In this document: piece after piece, positions 15,594 to 24,464 of the stretch
Position numbering within the stretch: position 1 is the first letter of the stretch
Layout of the letters: each line of letters opens with the position of its first letter
Assembly: GCA_021209625.1 (NCBI GenBank)
Contig: JAJOHZ010000029.1
Span: 1-35,710 of the forward strand
Reading direction: 5' to 3'
DNA length: 35,710 nucleotides
DNA from: Erysipelotrichaceae bacterium
GTDB lineage: Bacteria > Bacillota_I > Bacilli_A > Erysipelotrichales > Erysipelotrichaceae
Made by a program: the position numbers and the translations under genes
Notes under the pieces: generated by a model
The model's database searches: none
What the model saw: only the letters and a program-made list of their open reading frames with translations
Told to the model about the DNA's origin: nothing

Positions 15594-16979
15594 ATGAACA
15601 AAACATTAGAGACAGTGATTATCGGTTCAGGTCCTGGAGGCTATGTGGCTGCGATTCGTGCAGCGCAACTGGGTCAAAAGGTAACGGTAATCGAAAGAAA
15701 CGATATTGGTGGAACATGCCTTAACGTAGGGTGTATTCCATCCAAAGCCTTACTTCATGTGGCGCATGACTTGCATAAAGCCCATGGAAACAAAGATTTA
15801 GGGATTAAAACAGGTTCAGTTGAGTTTGATTTTGCCACGGCACAAAAATGGAAAAACAATCGTGTGGTGAAGAAATTAAGACTTGGTGTGACAGGATTAC
15901 TGAAAAAGAATGGTGTGGAAGTGATCAGTGCGAGTGCATCCTTTAAGAATGCGAACACACTTATCCTAAGCACAGATACGGGAAGTGAAGAAGTGAGCTT
16001 CAAACACTGCATTATTGCGGCGGGGTCATCCCCGATTGTGCTTCCATTCCTACCTAAGTCAGAACATATTTTAGATTCAACCGGACTCCTTAACATTGAA
16101 ACCTTACCAAAGCGTTTAGCGATTGTGGGAGCTGGATACATTGGTAGTGAACTAGCTCAAGCTTTTGCGATGATGGGCAGTGAAGTGACCCTCATTGAAG
16201 GCACCGATCGTATTCTTCCTGGATTTGAATCAGATATCAGTGGTTTAGTGAAGAAAGCCTTTGAGGGTTTAGGCATGAAAATGCTGACCAGTGCAAAGCT
16301 CATGAAGGTTGAAGAGAAAAACAATGAACTTCACTTGTTCATTGAAGGTCACAATGAACCACTGGTGGTGGACAAGTTGATGATTTCTGTGGGAAGAAAA
16401 GCCAACACTCAAGCTTTAGGCCTTGATAAAGCAGGGGTTAAAGTGAGTGATAAAGGACTCATTGAAATCAATGAACAAGGACAAACCAGTGTTAAGAACA
16501 TCTATGCGATTGGGGATGTGGTTGCTGGGTTGGCTTTAGCACACAAAGCCAGTTATGAAGCGAAGATTGTGGCTGAAGTGATCAGTGGACACAAGAGTGT
16601 CATTGATTATAAAGCGATGCCTGCGGTGTGTTATACCACGCCTGAAGTAGCCACAACGGGGTTAACCCTTGAAGAAGCGAAGAAAGCTGGATATACTGCG
16701 AAACAATCCACGTTTCCTATGGTCGCAAACTCACGAACCACAGCCAATGGTGGTGGTGAAGGGTTTGTACGAATTGTCTTTGATGAGAAGACACAATTGG
16801 TCTTAGGAGCACAAATTGTGGGTGAACAAGCGGGTGAAATGATTACCGTGTTGACCACTGCGATTGAAACTTCACTCACCGTTGAAGACATTGCGTTAAC
16901 GATTTTCCCTCATCCAAGTTTAAGTGAAGCCATTATGGACAATGCTGAACTTGCGATGGGTTATCCGATTCATTTATAA
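15594..16979 (+). CDS. lpdA: Dihydrolipoyl dehydrogenase (E3)
   Basis: 461 residues. FAD-binding GSGPGGYVAAIRAA near the N-terminus, the redox disulfide in GTCLNVGC (Cys42 and Cys47), a second Rossmann motif GAGYIGSELAQAF for NAD, the YAIGDV FAD motif, and the C-terminal FPHPSLSEAI catalytic His-Glu pair. It reoxidises the dihydrolipoyl arm of the E2 protein at 18985. No lipoyl domain is fused to its N-terminus. Placing E3 before E1 differs from the aco order (E3 last) of Bacillus. It follows the SorC gene by six bases with GAGGAG as ribosome site, so it belongs to the regulated operon. Confidence 0.95.
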   Translation: MNKTLETVIIGSGPGGYVAAIRAAQLGQKVTVIERNDIGGTCLNVGCIPSKALLHVAHDLHKAHGNKDLGIKTGSVEFDFATAQKWKNNRVVKKLRLGVTGLLKKNGVEVISASASFKNANTLILSTDTGSEEVSFKHCIIAAGSSPIVLPFLPKSEHILDSTGLLNIETLPKRLAIVGAGYIGSELAQAFAMMGSEVTLIEGTDRILPGFESDISGLVKKAFEGLGMKMLTSAKLMKVEEKNNELHLFIEGHNEPLVVDKLMISVGRKANTQALGLDKAGVKVSDKGLIEINEQGQTSVKNIYAIGDVVAGLALAHKASYEAKIVAEVISGHKSVIDYKAMPAVCYTTPEVATTGLTLEEAKKAGYTAKQSTFPMVANSRTTANGGGEGFVRIVFDEKTQLVLGAQIVGEQAGEMITVLTTAIETSLTVEDIALTIFPHPSLSEAIMDNAELAMGYPIHL

Positions 16980-16996
16980 ACAAGGAGGACACAAGT

Positions 16997-17986
16997 ATGC
17001 CAATATCAATACCTAATAAAGCCAATTTTGATGATGCGAAATTAAAAGAATTATTTGAAACCATGTGGGTGATTCGTTTGTTTGAGGAGAAGGTGGACTT
17101 CTTCTTTGCGAAGGGCATGATTCATGGTACCACTCACTTAGCGGTGGGACAAGAAGCGTCTGCGACAGGTTCTGGAGCTGTGTTGAATACCACGGATTGG
17201 ATTACTGCTTCCCATCGCGGACATGGTCAAACCATTGCGAAAGGGACGGATGTTCCTCAAATGATGGCGGAGCTTTTTGGTCGTCAAAATGGGACGAACC
17301 GTGGTAAAGGGGGATCCATGCACATTGCGGAAATGGCGACTGGAAACCTTGGAGCGAATGGGATTGTTGGGGGAGGATTTCCCATTGCGGTTGGAGCAGG
17401 GTTAACCTCTAAACTTAAAAAAGATGGCAAAGTGACGTTGTGTTATGCGGGTGATGGAGCGACCAATGAAGGAAGCTTCCATGAATCCTTAAACATGGCT
17501 TCCATTTGGGATTTACCGGTGATTTTCTTCATTGAAAACAACAAGTATGGTATGAGTGGTCCTGTGGATAAAATGACCAACATTAAAAACTTATCTGAAC
17601 GTAGTGCTGCGTATGGTATTCCTGGGATTACCATTGATGGTAACGATTTAATTGAAGTCATCAATGCAACGTATGATGCGGTACAAAGAGCTCGTAATGG
17701 AGAAGGTCCTACGCTGATTGAATCCTTAACGTATCGTTGGAAAGGTCACTCTAAATCCGATGCGAAGAAGTATCGTACCCGTGAAGAAGAAGAGATGTGG
17801 CGTACTTCTAAAGATCCAATTGCGTTAGCGCAAGCACGTTTCATTGAAGCAGGGGTCTTTACCTTGGAGGAAGCCCAAGCAATCAAAGAAAAAGCAGAAG
17901 CTCGTATTGAAGCGGCAGTTGAATTTGGCTTGAGTGGTGAAGTGGCATCTATTGATGATCTTTACACTCATGTCTATGCGGACTAA
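16997..17986 (+). CDS. acoA: TPP-dependent dehydrogenase E1 alpha, acetoin-dehydrogenase type
   Basis: 329 residues. The TPP/Mg motif runs from GDG (152-154) to NN (181-182). Several blocks match AcoA rather than pyruvate dehydrogenase E1 alpha as I recall them: [31 protein letters not shown] and [20 protein letters not shown]. Acetoin-type E1 cleaves an acyloin between the carbonyl and hydroxyl carbons, hands the acyl part to the E2 lipoyl arm and releases an aldehyde. Given the PTS and DXR-like enzyme under the same putative operators, the physiological substrate may be a ketose phosphate instead of acetoin. The start ATG follows AAGGAGG. The symbol is by family resemblance only. Confidence 0.88.
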   Translation: MPISIPNKANFDDAKLKELFETMWVIRLFEEKVDFFFAKGMIHGTTHLAVGQEASATGSGAVLNTTDWITASHRGHGQTIAKGTDVPQMMAELFGRQNGTNRGKGGSMHIAEMATGNLGANGIVGGGFPIAVGAGLTSKLKKDGKVTLCYAGDGATNEGSFHESLNMASIWDLPVIFFIENNKYGMSGPVDKMTNIKNLSERSAAYGIPGITIDGNDLIEVINATYDAVQRARNGEGPTLIESLTYRWKGHSKSDAKKYRTREEEEMWRTSKDPIALAQARFIEAGVFTLEEAQAIKEKAEARIEAAVEFGLSGEVASIDDLYTHVYAD

Positions 17987-17999
17987 GGAGGGCATGATC

Positions 18000-18983
18000 A
18001 TGAGAGAACTAACGTATTTAGAAGCAGTTAAAGAAGCCTTAAGAGAAGCAATGCAAGAAGATGAGAATGTGTATGTGATGGGTGAAGACATTGGGGTTTA
18101 TGGTGGTGCCTTTGGGGTGACACGTGGACTCATTGATGAATTTGGACCTGAGCGTATCATCTCTACTCCCATTTCAGAGAGTGCGATTGCGGGAGCTGCA
18201 GTGGGTTCAGCCATTACTGGAATGAGACCTGTGTTTGAACTTCAATTCTCTGATTTTGTGACCATTGCCTTAGACCAAATTGTGAACCAAGCAGCTAAGA
18301 TTCATTACATGTATGGTGGTGCAGTGAGTGTGCCTTTAGTCATGAGAACCCCAGGGGGCTCAGGCACTGGTGCAGCAGCACAACACTCCCAAAGCTTAGA
18401 AAACTGGACAGCGCATATTCCTGGTTTGATTGTGATTCAACCAAGCACCGCCTATGATGCGAAGGGATTACTGCACAGTGCGATAGAAAACAATAATCCA
18501 GTCATGTTTTATGAACACAAGTTATGTTACAAAACATCTTCCGTGGTCCCTGAAGGAAAATACACTATTCCCATTGGGGTAGCTGACTTCAAACGTCGTG
18601 GTAAAGATGTGAGTATTGTGGCGACAGGTATTATGGTGCATAAAGCCATGGCAGCTGCGGAAGTCTTAGAAAAAGAAGGTATTGATGTGGAAATTGTAGA
18701 TCCACGTACCTTGGTTCCTTTGGATAAGAAGACCATTGTGGAATCGGTGAAGAAGACGGGTAAAGTGTTGATTGTGACTGAAGCAGTTAAACGCAGTGGG
18801 TTCAGTGCTGAACTTGCGGCGGTCATTGCGGAAGAAATGAGCTTTGATTACTTGGATCATCCAATCGTGCGCTTAGCGGGAGCTGAAGTGCCAATTCCAT
18901 ATCAACCAGATCTTGAAAAGAAAGCTGTTCCTCAAGTTGAAGACATCATTGAAGCGGTACGCAAGATGATGGGAAGGGAGTAA
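18000..18983 (+). CDS. acoB: TPP-dependent dehydrogenase E1 beta, acetoin-dehydrogenase type
   Basis: 327 residues from the ATG at 18000, which stands eight bases after AAGGAGG; an ATG six bases earlier is too close to the ribosome site. [37 protein letters not shown] and especially [19 protein letters not shown] are characteristic of AcoB. The C-terminal transketolase-like half contains [23 protein letters not shown] and the end [14 protein letters not shown]. It pairs with E1 alpha as a heterotetramer whose TPP sites lie at the subunit interfaces. The gene is 13 bases after E1 alpha and one base before E2. Confidence 0.92.
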   Translation: MRELTYLEAVKEALREAMQEDENVYVMGEDIGVYGGAFGVTRGLIDEFGPERIISTPISESAIAGAAVGSAITGMRPVFELQFSDFVTIALDQIVNQAAKIHYMYGGAVSVPLVMRTPGGSGTGAAAQHSQSLENWTAHIPGLIVIQPSTAYDAKGLLHSAIENNNPVMFYEHKLCYKTSSVVPEGKYTIPIGVADFKRRGKDVSIVATGIMVHKAMAAAEVLEKEGIDVEIVDPRTLVPLDKKTIVESVKKTGKVLIVTEAVKRSGFSAELAAVIAEEMSFDYLDHPIVRLAGAEVPIPYQPDLEKKAVPQVEDIIEAVRKMMGRE

Positions 18984-18984
18984 T

Positions 18985-20217
18985 ATGGCAAAAGAAGTCT
19001 TAATGCCTAAACTGAGTTCCACCATGGAGACAGGTTATGTCACAGAGTGGATCAAAAAAGAAGGCGATAAAGTTAAAGTTGGTGATCCAATCTTTGAAGT
19101 CATGACCGACAAGATTGCGATTGAAGTGGAAGCCTATGATGAAGGGGTGCTTCTTAAGGTTCTTGTGAAAGAAAATGAAGTGGTGCCTGTAAATTCAGTG
19201 ATTGCCTACATTGGACAGCCTGGAGAAGTGGTTGACACTTCTAAAGTAGCTTCTACACCTGAAGTGAAAGAAGAAGTCAAAGCAGAGGTGAAGGAAGAAG
19301 TGAAGAGTGCTCCTGTTGCTTCTACAACTTCAGTGAAAGTAGACGTAAAAGATGTGCGTGCTACCCCCGCGGCTCGTCGTTTAGTACGAGAAAAAGGGTT
19401 AGATTTAGCCACCGTTTTCGCAAGCATGCAGCCAAGTCCACGTTTAGTGGTGGCGGATGTCTTGGCCTTTGAACAACAAAAGCCTAGTGCTCCTGTCATT
19501 AACACACCACAAGCTACACCAACGCCTTTAGTGGATGAGGTTACCTTTGTGCCTTGGAAAGGCATACGTAAGCTTGTGAAGGAGCAAATGGTCAAGAGTG
19601 CTAGCACGATTCCTCATGTGACCTTGCACGCGAAAGTGGATGCTCGTGAACTGCTTAAACTCAAAGATGAACTTACCAGTTCAACACAAAAGATCACCTT
19701 AACTCACTTAGTGGCGTACTTTGTGTCTCGCACCTTACTCAAACATCCAAACTTGAATGCACGTACCAGTGAAGAAGGAATCTCATTGATCAAGAGCATT
19801 AACTTAGGGATTGCGACAGCGCTTGAAGAAGGGTTGATTGTACCTGTGGTTCATGGTGCAGACAAACTTAACTTAACTGATTTAGCACGTTCTATTTCAA
19901 ATGTTGCATCCAAAGCACGTAAAAATGAACTATCATTGGATCAACTTAAAGGTGGTACCTTTACCATTACCTCATTAGGAGCATCCAAAGTGGTTCACTT
20001 CAATCCAATCATTAATTTCCCTGAAGTGGCCATCTTAGGAGTTTCTACCACGACCGATGAACTTCGTTTAGAAAACAATCAAGTGGTCAATGTTCCTGTG
20101 TTTAATTTCTCATTATCCTTTGATCATCGTGCCATTGATGGCTCACCAGCTGCCGCATTTTTAAGTGATCTTGTGGCTGTGTGTGAGAAACCAAGTCATG
20201 TGATTTTGATTCAGTAA
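18985..20217 (+). CDS. acoC: Dihydrolipoyl acyltransferase (E2) of the TPP-dependent dehydrogenase complex
   Basis: 410 residues. One lipoyl domain (1-~80) with Lys43 in VMTDKIAIEVEA as the lipoylation site; an Ala/Val/Lys/Glu-rich linker; an E1/E3-binding peripheral domain (RATPAARRLVREKGLDLATV to SPRLVVADVLAF); a second linker; and the catalytic domain ending with FDHRAIDGSPAAAFLSDL, where the HxxxDG motif marks the active site. It transfers the acyl group formed by E1 to CoA. Lys43 needs the LipL-like enzyme at 13790. The E1 types suggest acetyl transfer, giving acetyl-CoA. The gene starts one base after the E1 beta stop. Confidence 0.93.
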   Translation: MAKEVLMPKLSSTMETGYVTEWIKKEGDKVKVGDPIFEVMTDKIAIEVEAYDEGVLLKVLVKENEVVPVNSVIAYIGQPGEVVDTSKVASTPEVKEEVKAEVKEEVKSAPVASTTSVKVDVKDVRATPAARRLVREKGLDLATVFASMQPSPRLVVADVLAFEQQKPSAPVINTPQATPTPLVDEVTFVPWKGIRKLVKEQMVKSASTIPHVTLHAKVDARELLKLKDELTSSTQKITLTHLVAYFVSRTLLKHPNLNARTSEEGISLIKSINLGIATALEEGLIVPVVHGADKLNLTDLARSISNVASKARKNELSLDQLKGGTFTITSLGASKVVHFNPIINFPEVAILGVSTTTDELRLENNQVVNVPVFNFSLSFDHRAIDGSPAAAFLSDLVAVCEKPSHVILIQ

Positions 20218-20227
20218 TGAGCCTTCA

Positions 20228-20256
20228 TCGTGTATAATGGTGTCATTGGAGGAAAC
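20228..20256 (+). promoter_or_regulatory. Possible internal -10 and ribosome site before the transketolase genes
   Basis: GTGTATAATGG holds a perfect TATAAT hexamer in the 40-base gap after the E2 stop, without a good -35. TTGGAGGAAAC then fixes the transketolase start at 20258 instead of an upstream GTG or TTG. The split transketolase may thus be expressed partly on its own. Confidence 0.4.
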
Positions 20257-20257
20257 A

Positions 20258-21082
20258 ATGGACAAACAACAATTATCAATCATTGCGAATAACATTCGTA
20301 AACACGTCCTTAACATGGTGTACTCTGCGAATTCAGGTCATATTGGAGGTTCATTCTCTGGAGCTGAATTGCTTAGCGCATTGTATTTTAAAGAGGCTAA
20401 CATTACCAAAGAAAACGCAGCTGATTTAGAGCGTGATAAATTCGTGCTCTCTAAAGGGCATGCGAGTCCACTATTGTATGGGGTACTGGTTGAAAAGGGG
20501 ATACTTCCTGTAGAAGAGTTAACCACGTTTAGAAAAGTGGATTCTCGTCTTCAAGGGCACCCTTCCATGTCTTACATTAAAGGGGTGGACATGTCGACAG
20601 GTTCACTTGGACAAGGGATCTCTGCAGCGGTAGGCATGGCTTTATCGTATAAAGCTAAAGAGCTTCCTTATCGCGTTTACACCTTAGTGGGTGATGGTGA
20701 AGCACAAGAAGGTCAAGTGTGGGAAGCAGCCATGGCTGCGGCACACTATAAATTGGATAACTTATGTCTCATGTTGGATTTCAATGGCTTACAAATTGAT
20801 GGGGATATTACCAAAGTCATGAATCCTAATCCGTTAGATAAGAAGTTTGAAGCGTTTGGTTGGCATGTGATCCAAATTGATGGTCATGATTTTGATCAAA
20901 TCTTCAAAGCCTTTGAAGAAGCAAGAAACACCAAAGGACAACCCACTGCCATCATTGCGACCACAGTGAAAGGTAAAGGCGTTGACTTTATGGAGAACAA
21001 CTATGCTTGGCATGGGGTTGCTCCAAATCAAGAACAGTATGAGAAGGCAATGGCTCAACTTAATGAGGTGAAACATGGCTAA
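20258..21082 (+). CDS. Transketolase, N-terminal (TPP-pyrophosphate) subunit
   Basis: 274 residues from ATG 20258. SANSGHIGGSFSGAELLSALYF, SKGHASPLLYG, GSLGQGISAAVGMALSYK and the TPP motif GDGEAQEGQVWEAAMAAAHYKLDNLCLMLDFNG identify the N-terminal half of a two-subunit transketolase. Such split enzymes include the housekeeping archaeal-type form and the AptA/AptB apulose-4-phosphate transketolase of apiose pathways. It transfers a two-carbon ketol unit between sugar phosphates. The gene overlaps the second subunit by eight bases (ATGGCTAA). Its place behind a DXR-like/PTS regulon favours a pathway-specific role, but the substrate cannot be read from sequence. Confidence 0.9.
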   Translation: MDKQQLSIIANNIRKHVLNMVYSANSGHIGGSFSGAELLSALYFKEANITKENAADLERDKFVLSKGHASPLLYGVLVEKGILPVEELTTFRKVDSRLQGHPSMSYIKGVDMSTGSLGQGISAAVGMALSYKAKELPYRVYTLVGDGEAQEGQVWEAAMAAAHYKLDNLCLMLDFNGLQIDGDITKVMNPNPLDKKFEAFGWHVIQIDGHDFDQIFKAFEEARNTKGQPTAIIATTVKGKGVDFMENNYAWHGVAPNQEQYEKAMAQLNEVKHG

Positions 21083-22010
21083 AATGGCAACTCGTGAAGC
21101 CTATGGTAAGGCTTTAGCAGTCTTAGTACAAGAAAGAAACGATATCTTTGTCTTGGATGCGGATTTATCCAAATCCACTAAATCAGCGGATGCGCAAGCC
21201 GTGAAACCAACCCGTCACTTCAACATGGGGATTGCGGAAGCCAACATGATGGGGGTGGCAGCAGGGATAGCAACAGGAGGAAACACCGTGTTTGCCTCAT
21301 CCTTCGCTATGTTTGCGGTAGGTCGTGCGTTTGAGCAAGTGCGCAACAGCATTGCTTATCCTAAATTAAACGTGAAGATTTGTGCAACCCATGCTGGGGT
21401 AACCTTGGGTGAAGATGGAGCATCCCATCAAGCCATTGAAGACATAGCGCTCATGAGAGCGGTGCCTAACATGCGTGTTATTGTACCTGCGGATGATATT
21501 GAAACAGCGCAAGTAATTCGAGCTGTGGCTGATCAAAAAGGGCCTTTCTATGTTCGTTTAGGTCGTGCTGCAGTCAATACCGTACACAGTGATGATTATG
21601 TCTTTGAGGTTGGTAAAGGTAAAGTGCTTTCCTCAGGCAAAGACATTGCGCTAGTGGCCTGTGGGGTCATGGTTGAACAAGCCCTTCTTGCGAAAGAAGC
21701 CTTGAAAGAACATGGCTTGGATGTCACGATAGTAAACATGGCTACCATTAAACCTTTGGATAAAAATCTGATGGTAGAGCTTGCAAAGACGCATAAAGGC
21801 ATTGTGACCTGTGAAGAGCATAACGTCTTAGGTGGTCTTGGTGGTGCTGTGGCTGAAGTCTTAGCACAAGAACATCCAACCAAGATGTTGATGATTGGGG
21901 TTAATGATACCTTTGGGGAAAGTGGAACACCAGGAGCACTACTTAAGAAGTATGGCCTCAGTGCTGAAACGATCACTGAAAGAGTCTTGGCTTTTTCTAA
22001 AACACTATAA
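21075..22010 (+). CDS. Transketolase, C-terminal (pyrimidine and C-domain) subunit
   Basis: 311 residues. NMGIAEANMMGVAAGIATGG contains the catalytic Glu that activates TPP; FASSFAMFAVGRAFEQVRNSI, THAGVTLGEDGASHQAIEDIALMRAVPNMRVIVPAD and the C-terminal domain (DIALVACGVMVEQALLAKEAL, IVTCEEHNVLGGLGGAVAEVL, DTFGESGTPGALLKKYGLSAE) complete the enzyme made with the preceding subunit. Length equals other split transketolases and DXP-synthase-like C halves. It is translationally coupled to the N subunit and followed by a terminator, marking the end of the SorC operon. Confidence 0.92.
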   Translation: MAKMATREAYGKALAVLVQERNDIFVLDADLSKSTKSADAQAVKPTRHFNMGIAEANMMGVAAGIATGGNTVFASSFAMFAVGRAFEQVRNSIAYPKLNVKICATHAGVTLGEDGASHQAIEDIALMRAVPNMRVIVPADDIETAQVIRAVADQKGPFYVRLGRAAVNTVHSDDYVFEVGKGKVLSSGKDIALVACGVMVEQALLAKEALKEHGLDVTIVNMATIKPLDKNLMVELAKTHKGIVTCEEHNVLGGLGGAVAEVLAQEHPTKMLMIGVNDTFGESGTPGALLKKYGLSAETITERVLAFSKTL

Positions 22011-22017
22011 TGATGTG

Positions 22018-22042
22018 ACCTTCCTTAACAGGAAGGTTTTTT
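22018..22042 (+). terminator. Terminator of the SorC-dehydrogenase-transketolase operon
   Basis: ACCTTCCT pairs with AGGAAGGT around TAAC and is followed by five further T residues. Confidence 0.9.
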
Positions 22043-22199
22043 AATGGTGTAGAAATGAAAACGAACTTTTTTAGTGAATAAAGACAACACCTCAGCCATT
22101 TAAGATCGGATCATTGTTTTCTGTGATCACTTAACTAACCAGTTGAAATTGCCTTTTAAAAGGAATACACTTTGCATAGAAAGTGATTTTGTGATCAAC

Positions 22200-23021
22200 A
22201 TGGAATGGTTTGTACAGTTAAGTCCAATAATTCAAGCCTTATTAGCGACCTTATTTACCTGGGGTGTAACCGCTTTGGGAGCTTCAATTGTCTTCTTCTT
22301 TAAGAGCATTCATAAAGAGGTGCTTAATGCGATGTTAGGGTTTGCGGCAGGAGTCATGATTGCGGCAAGCTTTTGGTCACTACTTGCTCCTGGTATTGAG
22401 TTGGCTGAGCAATTAGGACAAGTGGCCTACATCACTGCAAGTCTTGGCTTTCTAGCCGGTGGTTTATTCTTGTATGGTGTGGATAAGATTCTACCTCATC
22501 TTCATATTGGGGAAGAAACGCATCAAGCAGAAGGGATTAAAACGTCTTGGCAACGCTCTGTGTTGTTGGTTTCTGCGATCACACTGCATAATATTCCTGA
22601 AGGATTAGCCGTAGGGGTCGCTTTTGGGGCTGTAGCTTCAGGATTATCGGCAGGTGGAACGTTGACTGGTGCCATAGCCTTAGCCATTGGGATAGGCCTA
22701 CAAAACTTCCCTGAAGGGGCTGCGGTTTCCATACCTTTGCGCCGTGAAGGCTTTAGTCGTATGAAAGCTTTCCTTTATGGACAAGCTTCAGGGATTGTTG
22801 AGCCTATTGCGGGTATGCTGGGTGCCTTTGCGGTCATGCAAATGCAAAGCATCTTACCTTTTGCGCTTTCCTTTGCGGCTGGAGCAATGATTTATGTGGT
22901 GGTGGAAGAATTGATTCCTGAAGCACAACGTGAAACTGGAGGATCAAAAACTGACATTGCGACTTTAGGAGCTTTGGTTGGGTTTACCGTCATGATGATA
23001 TTGGATGTGGCGTTAGGATAA
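22200..23021 (+). CDS. ZIP-family divalent metal transporter
   Basis: About 273 residues from ATG 22200 (a GTG at 22191 is possible; the frame extends upstream to 22143 without better support). Eight hydrophobic segments are visible. The metal-binding signatures are [15 protein letters not shown] in helix 4 and [14 protein letters not shown] in helix 5, typical of GufA-like ZIP proteins, with a short His-containing loop ([10 protein letters not shown]) before helix 4. It should import zinc or a similar metal into the cytoplasm. It is an isolated gene between two terminators. No Zur/Fur-like site was recognised upstream. Confidence 0.88.
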   Translation: MEWFVQLSPIIQALLATLFTWGVTALGASIVFFFKSIHKEVLNAMLGFAAGVMIAASFWSLLAPGIELAEQLGQVAYITASLGFLAGGLFLYGVDKILPHLHIGEETHQAEGIKTSWQRSVLLVSAITLHNIPEGLAVGVAFGAVASGLSAGGTLTGAIALAIGIGLQNFPEGAAVSIPLRREGFSRMKAFLYGQASGIVEPIAGMLGAFAVMQMQSILPFALSFAAGAMIYVVVEELIPEAQRETGGSKTDIATLGALVGFTVMMILDVALG

Positions 23022-23037
23022 AATAACAATAAATGAT

Positions 23038-23063
23038 GACCTTCCTTCATGGAAGGTTTTTTT
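23038..23063 (+). terminator. Terminator after the ZIP gene
   Basis: ACCTTCC pairs with GGAAGGT around TTCAT and is followed by a run of T. The stem nearly repeats the one at 22018. Confidence 0.88.
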
Positions 23064-23297
23064 GTTTGGATACACTAAGGACTCGATGGAAAGATTTGAC
23101 AAAGTAAGTAAAAAATAACAGATAATGCATTGATCTAACAAACACAATGATAGATTAATAATCTGTCTGTTATATTACCTCTATGTGTGATGTGTATGGA
23201 TTAAAAAAAAGTTAAACTGGTTTGTTTTAAATACGACAATTGTCTCATACCAATAATAAATGATGAAGTTGAATGAATCGTGTGATAAAATGCAATC

Positions 23298-24377
23298 ATG
23301 AAACGTGTTAAGGGGAACCTTTGGTTTAATATCATTCTCATCTTTGCCTTGACGTTGGTAGGGTTGTTTGTTGCACTTTATGATAGTTATGAGATTGTTT
23401 TTGAATCTTTAAAAGCGCTTAATCCAGTGCGATTAGTTTTAATTGTGTTGTGGGGAATGTCTCCTACGCTCATTTGGGGATACAGTCTTACTCTCATGGC
23501 AAAAAAGATTCATCCTTCTTACACCTACAAACAAGGGCTTATTAATGCTTTTGTTGGAGCATTCATGGCGGGGATTACCCCATCCAGTACAGGTGGACAA
23601 TTGGCACAAGTCAACACGTATAAGAAACAAGGACTACGATCGTCTCAAGGGGTTGGAATTGTTTGGATGGATTTTTATCTCTACACCATCACCATTGTAT
23701 TCATGACTTTATTGCTTTATCTACTCAATATTCAACGATTTCAAAATGCATCCATTACGCTCCTATTTGGATTTGGTCTCAGTGTCAATATCTTTATCAT
23801 TGTTGTATTGTCACTTATTGTAGTGAATCGTAAGGTTTCTGAAAAAATCACCTTTTGGGGAATGAACCTGATTACCAAATGGGCTTGGATTAAAAACAAA
23901 ACCAAAGCAAGAGAAAAATGGAGTGGTTCACTCCATCGTTTTCATGATGCGATCATGGAAATCCAAACAAAGAAAACCATGATAGGTCAATTACTTGGAT
24001 TAAATGTCTTAAGACTGTTGGTGTATTATGCAACTCCTTTTGCGATCAGTCGTGTGATCGGCTTGGAACTGTTTTGGCGTGATCTTCCACATTTCCTTGC
24101 TTTATCTGCATTTGTCATGACAGCCAACACCTTTGTACCTCTACCTGGTGCTTCAGGAGTGACAGAAAGCGTGTTTGTGTTAGCCTATTCAACCGTGGTT
24201 GGCAAAGCCACTGCGGCCTCAACCATGATCTTATGGCGTTTTGCGACGTTTCATGTGGTGGTATTAATAGGGGCAGTCTTCTTTTTGAGAATGAGAGGCA
24301 TGAAGTTAAAAGACCTTAAAACCACCACCATTCAAAGTGTTGAAGTTGAAGAAGAAATCAACAATCATGAAGGATAG
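23298..24377 (+). CDS. Lysylphosphatidylglycerol synthase TM-region/flippase family membrane protein
   Basis: 359 residues with about eight hydrophobic helices. The family hallmarks are FVGAFMAGITPSSTGGQLAQVNTY in the first third and FVPLPGASGVTESVFVLAY near the C-terminus, both found in the UPF0104/YbhN and MprF flippase membrane domain. The soluble synthetase domain of MprF is absent, so it is probably a lipid or polyprenyl-lipid transporter of the cell membrane. A short basic linker and an acidic tail (VEVEEEINNHEG) follow the last helix. The 280 bases upstream contain no gene. It may be read with the UBA/DUF4342 gene downstream, since no clear terminator separates them. Confidence 0.85.
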   Translation: MKRVKGNLWFNIILIFALTLVGLFVALYDSYEIVFESLKALNPVRLVLIVLWGMSPTLIWGYSLTLMAKKIHPSYTYKQGLINAFVGAFMAGITPSSTGGQLAQVNTYKKQGLRSSQGVGIVWMDFYLYTITIVFMTLLLYLLNIQRFQNASITLLFGFGLSVNIFIIVVLSLIVVNRKVSEKITFWGMNLITKWAWIKNKTKAREKWSGSLHRFHDAIMEIQTKKTMIGQLLGLNVLRLLVYYATPFAISRVIGLELFWRDLPHFLALSAFVMTANTFVPLPGASGVTESVFVLAYSTVVGKATAASTMILWRFATFHVVVLIGAVFFLRMRGMKLKDLKTTTIQSVEVEEEINNHEG

Positions 24378-24464
24378 AGCTTTTTTAATTGAATTTTAAT
24401 CTTGGTTGAAGGAGGCTTTAATGATTGAGGAGTATACTGCAATCATTCAATAAGGAGAATGATC

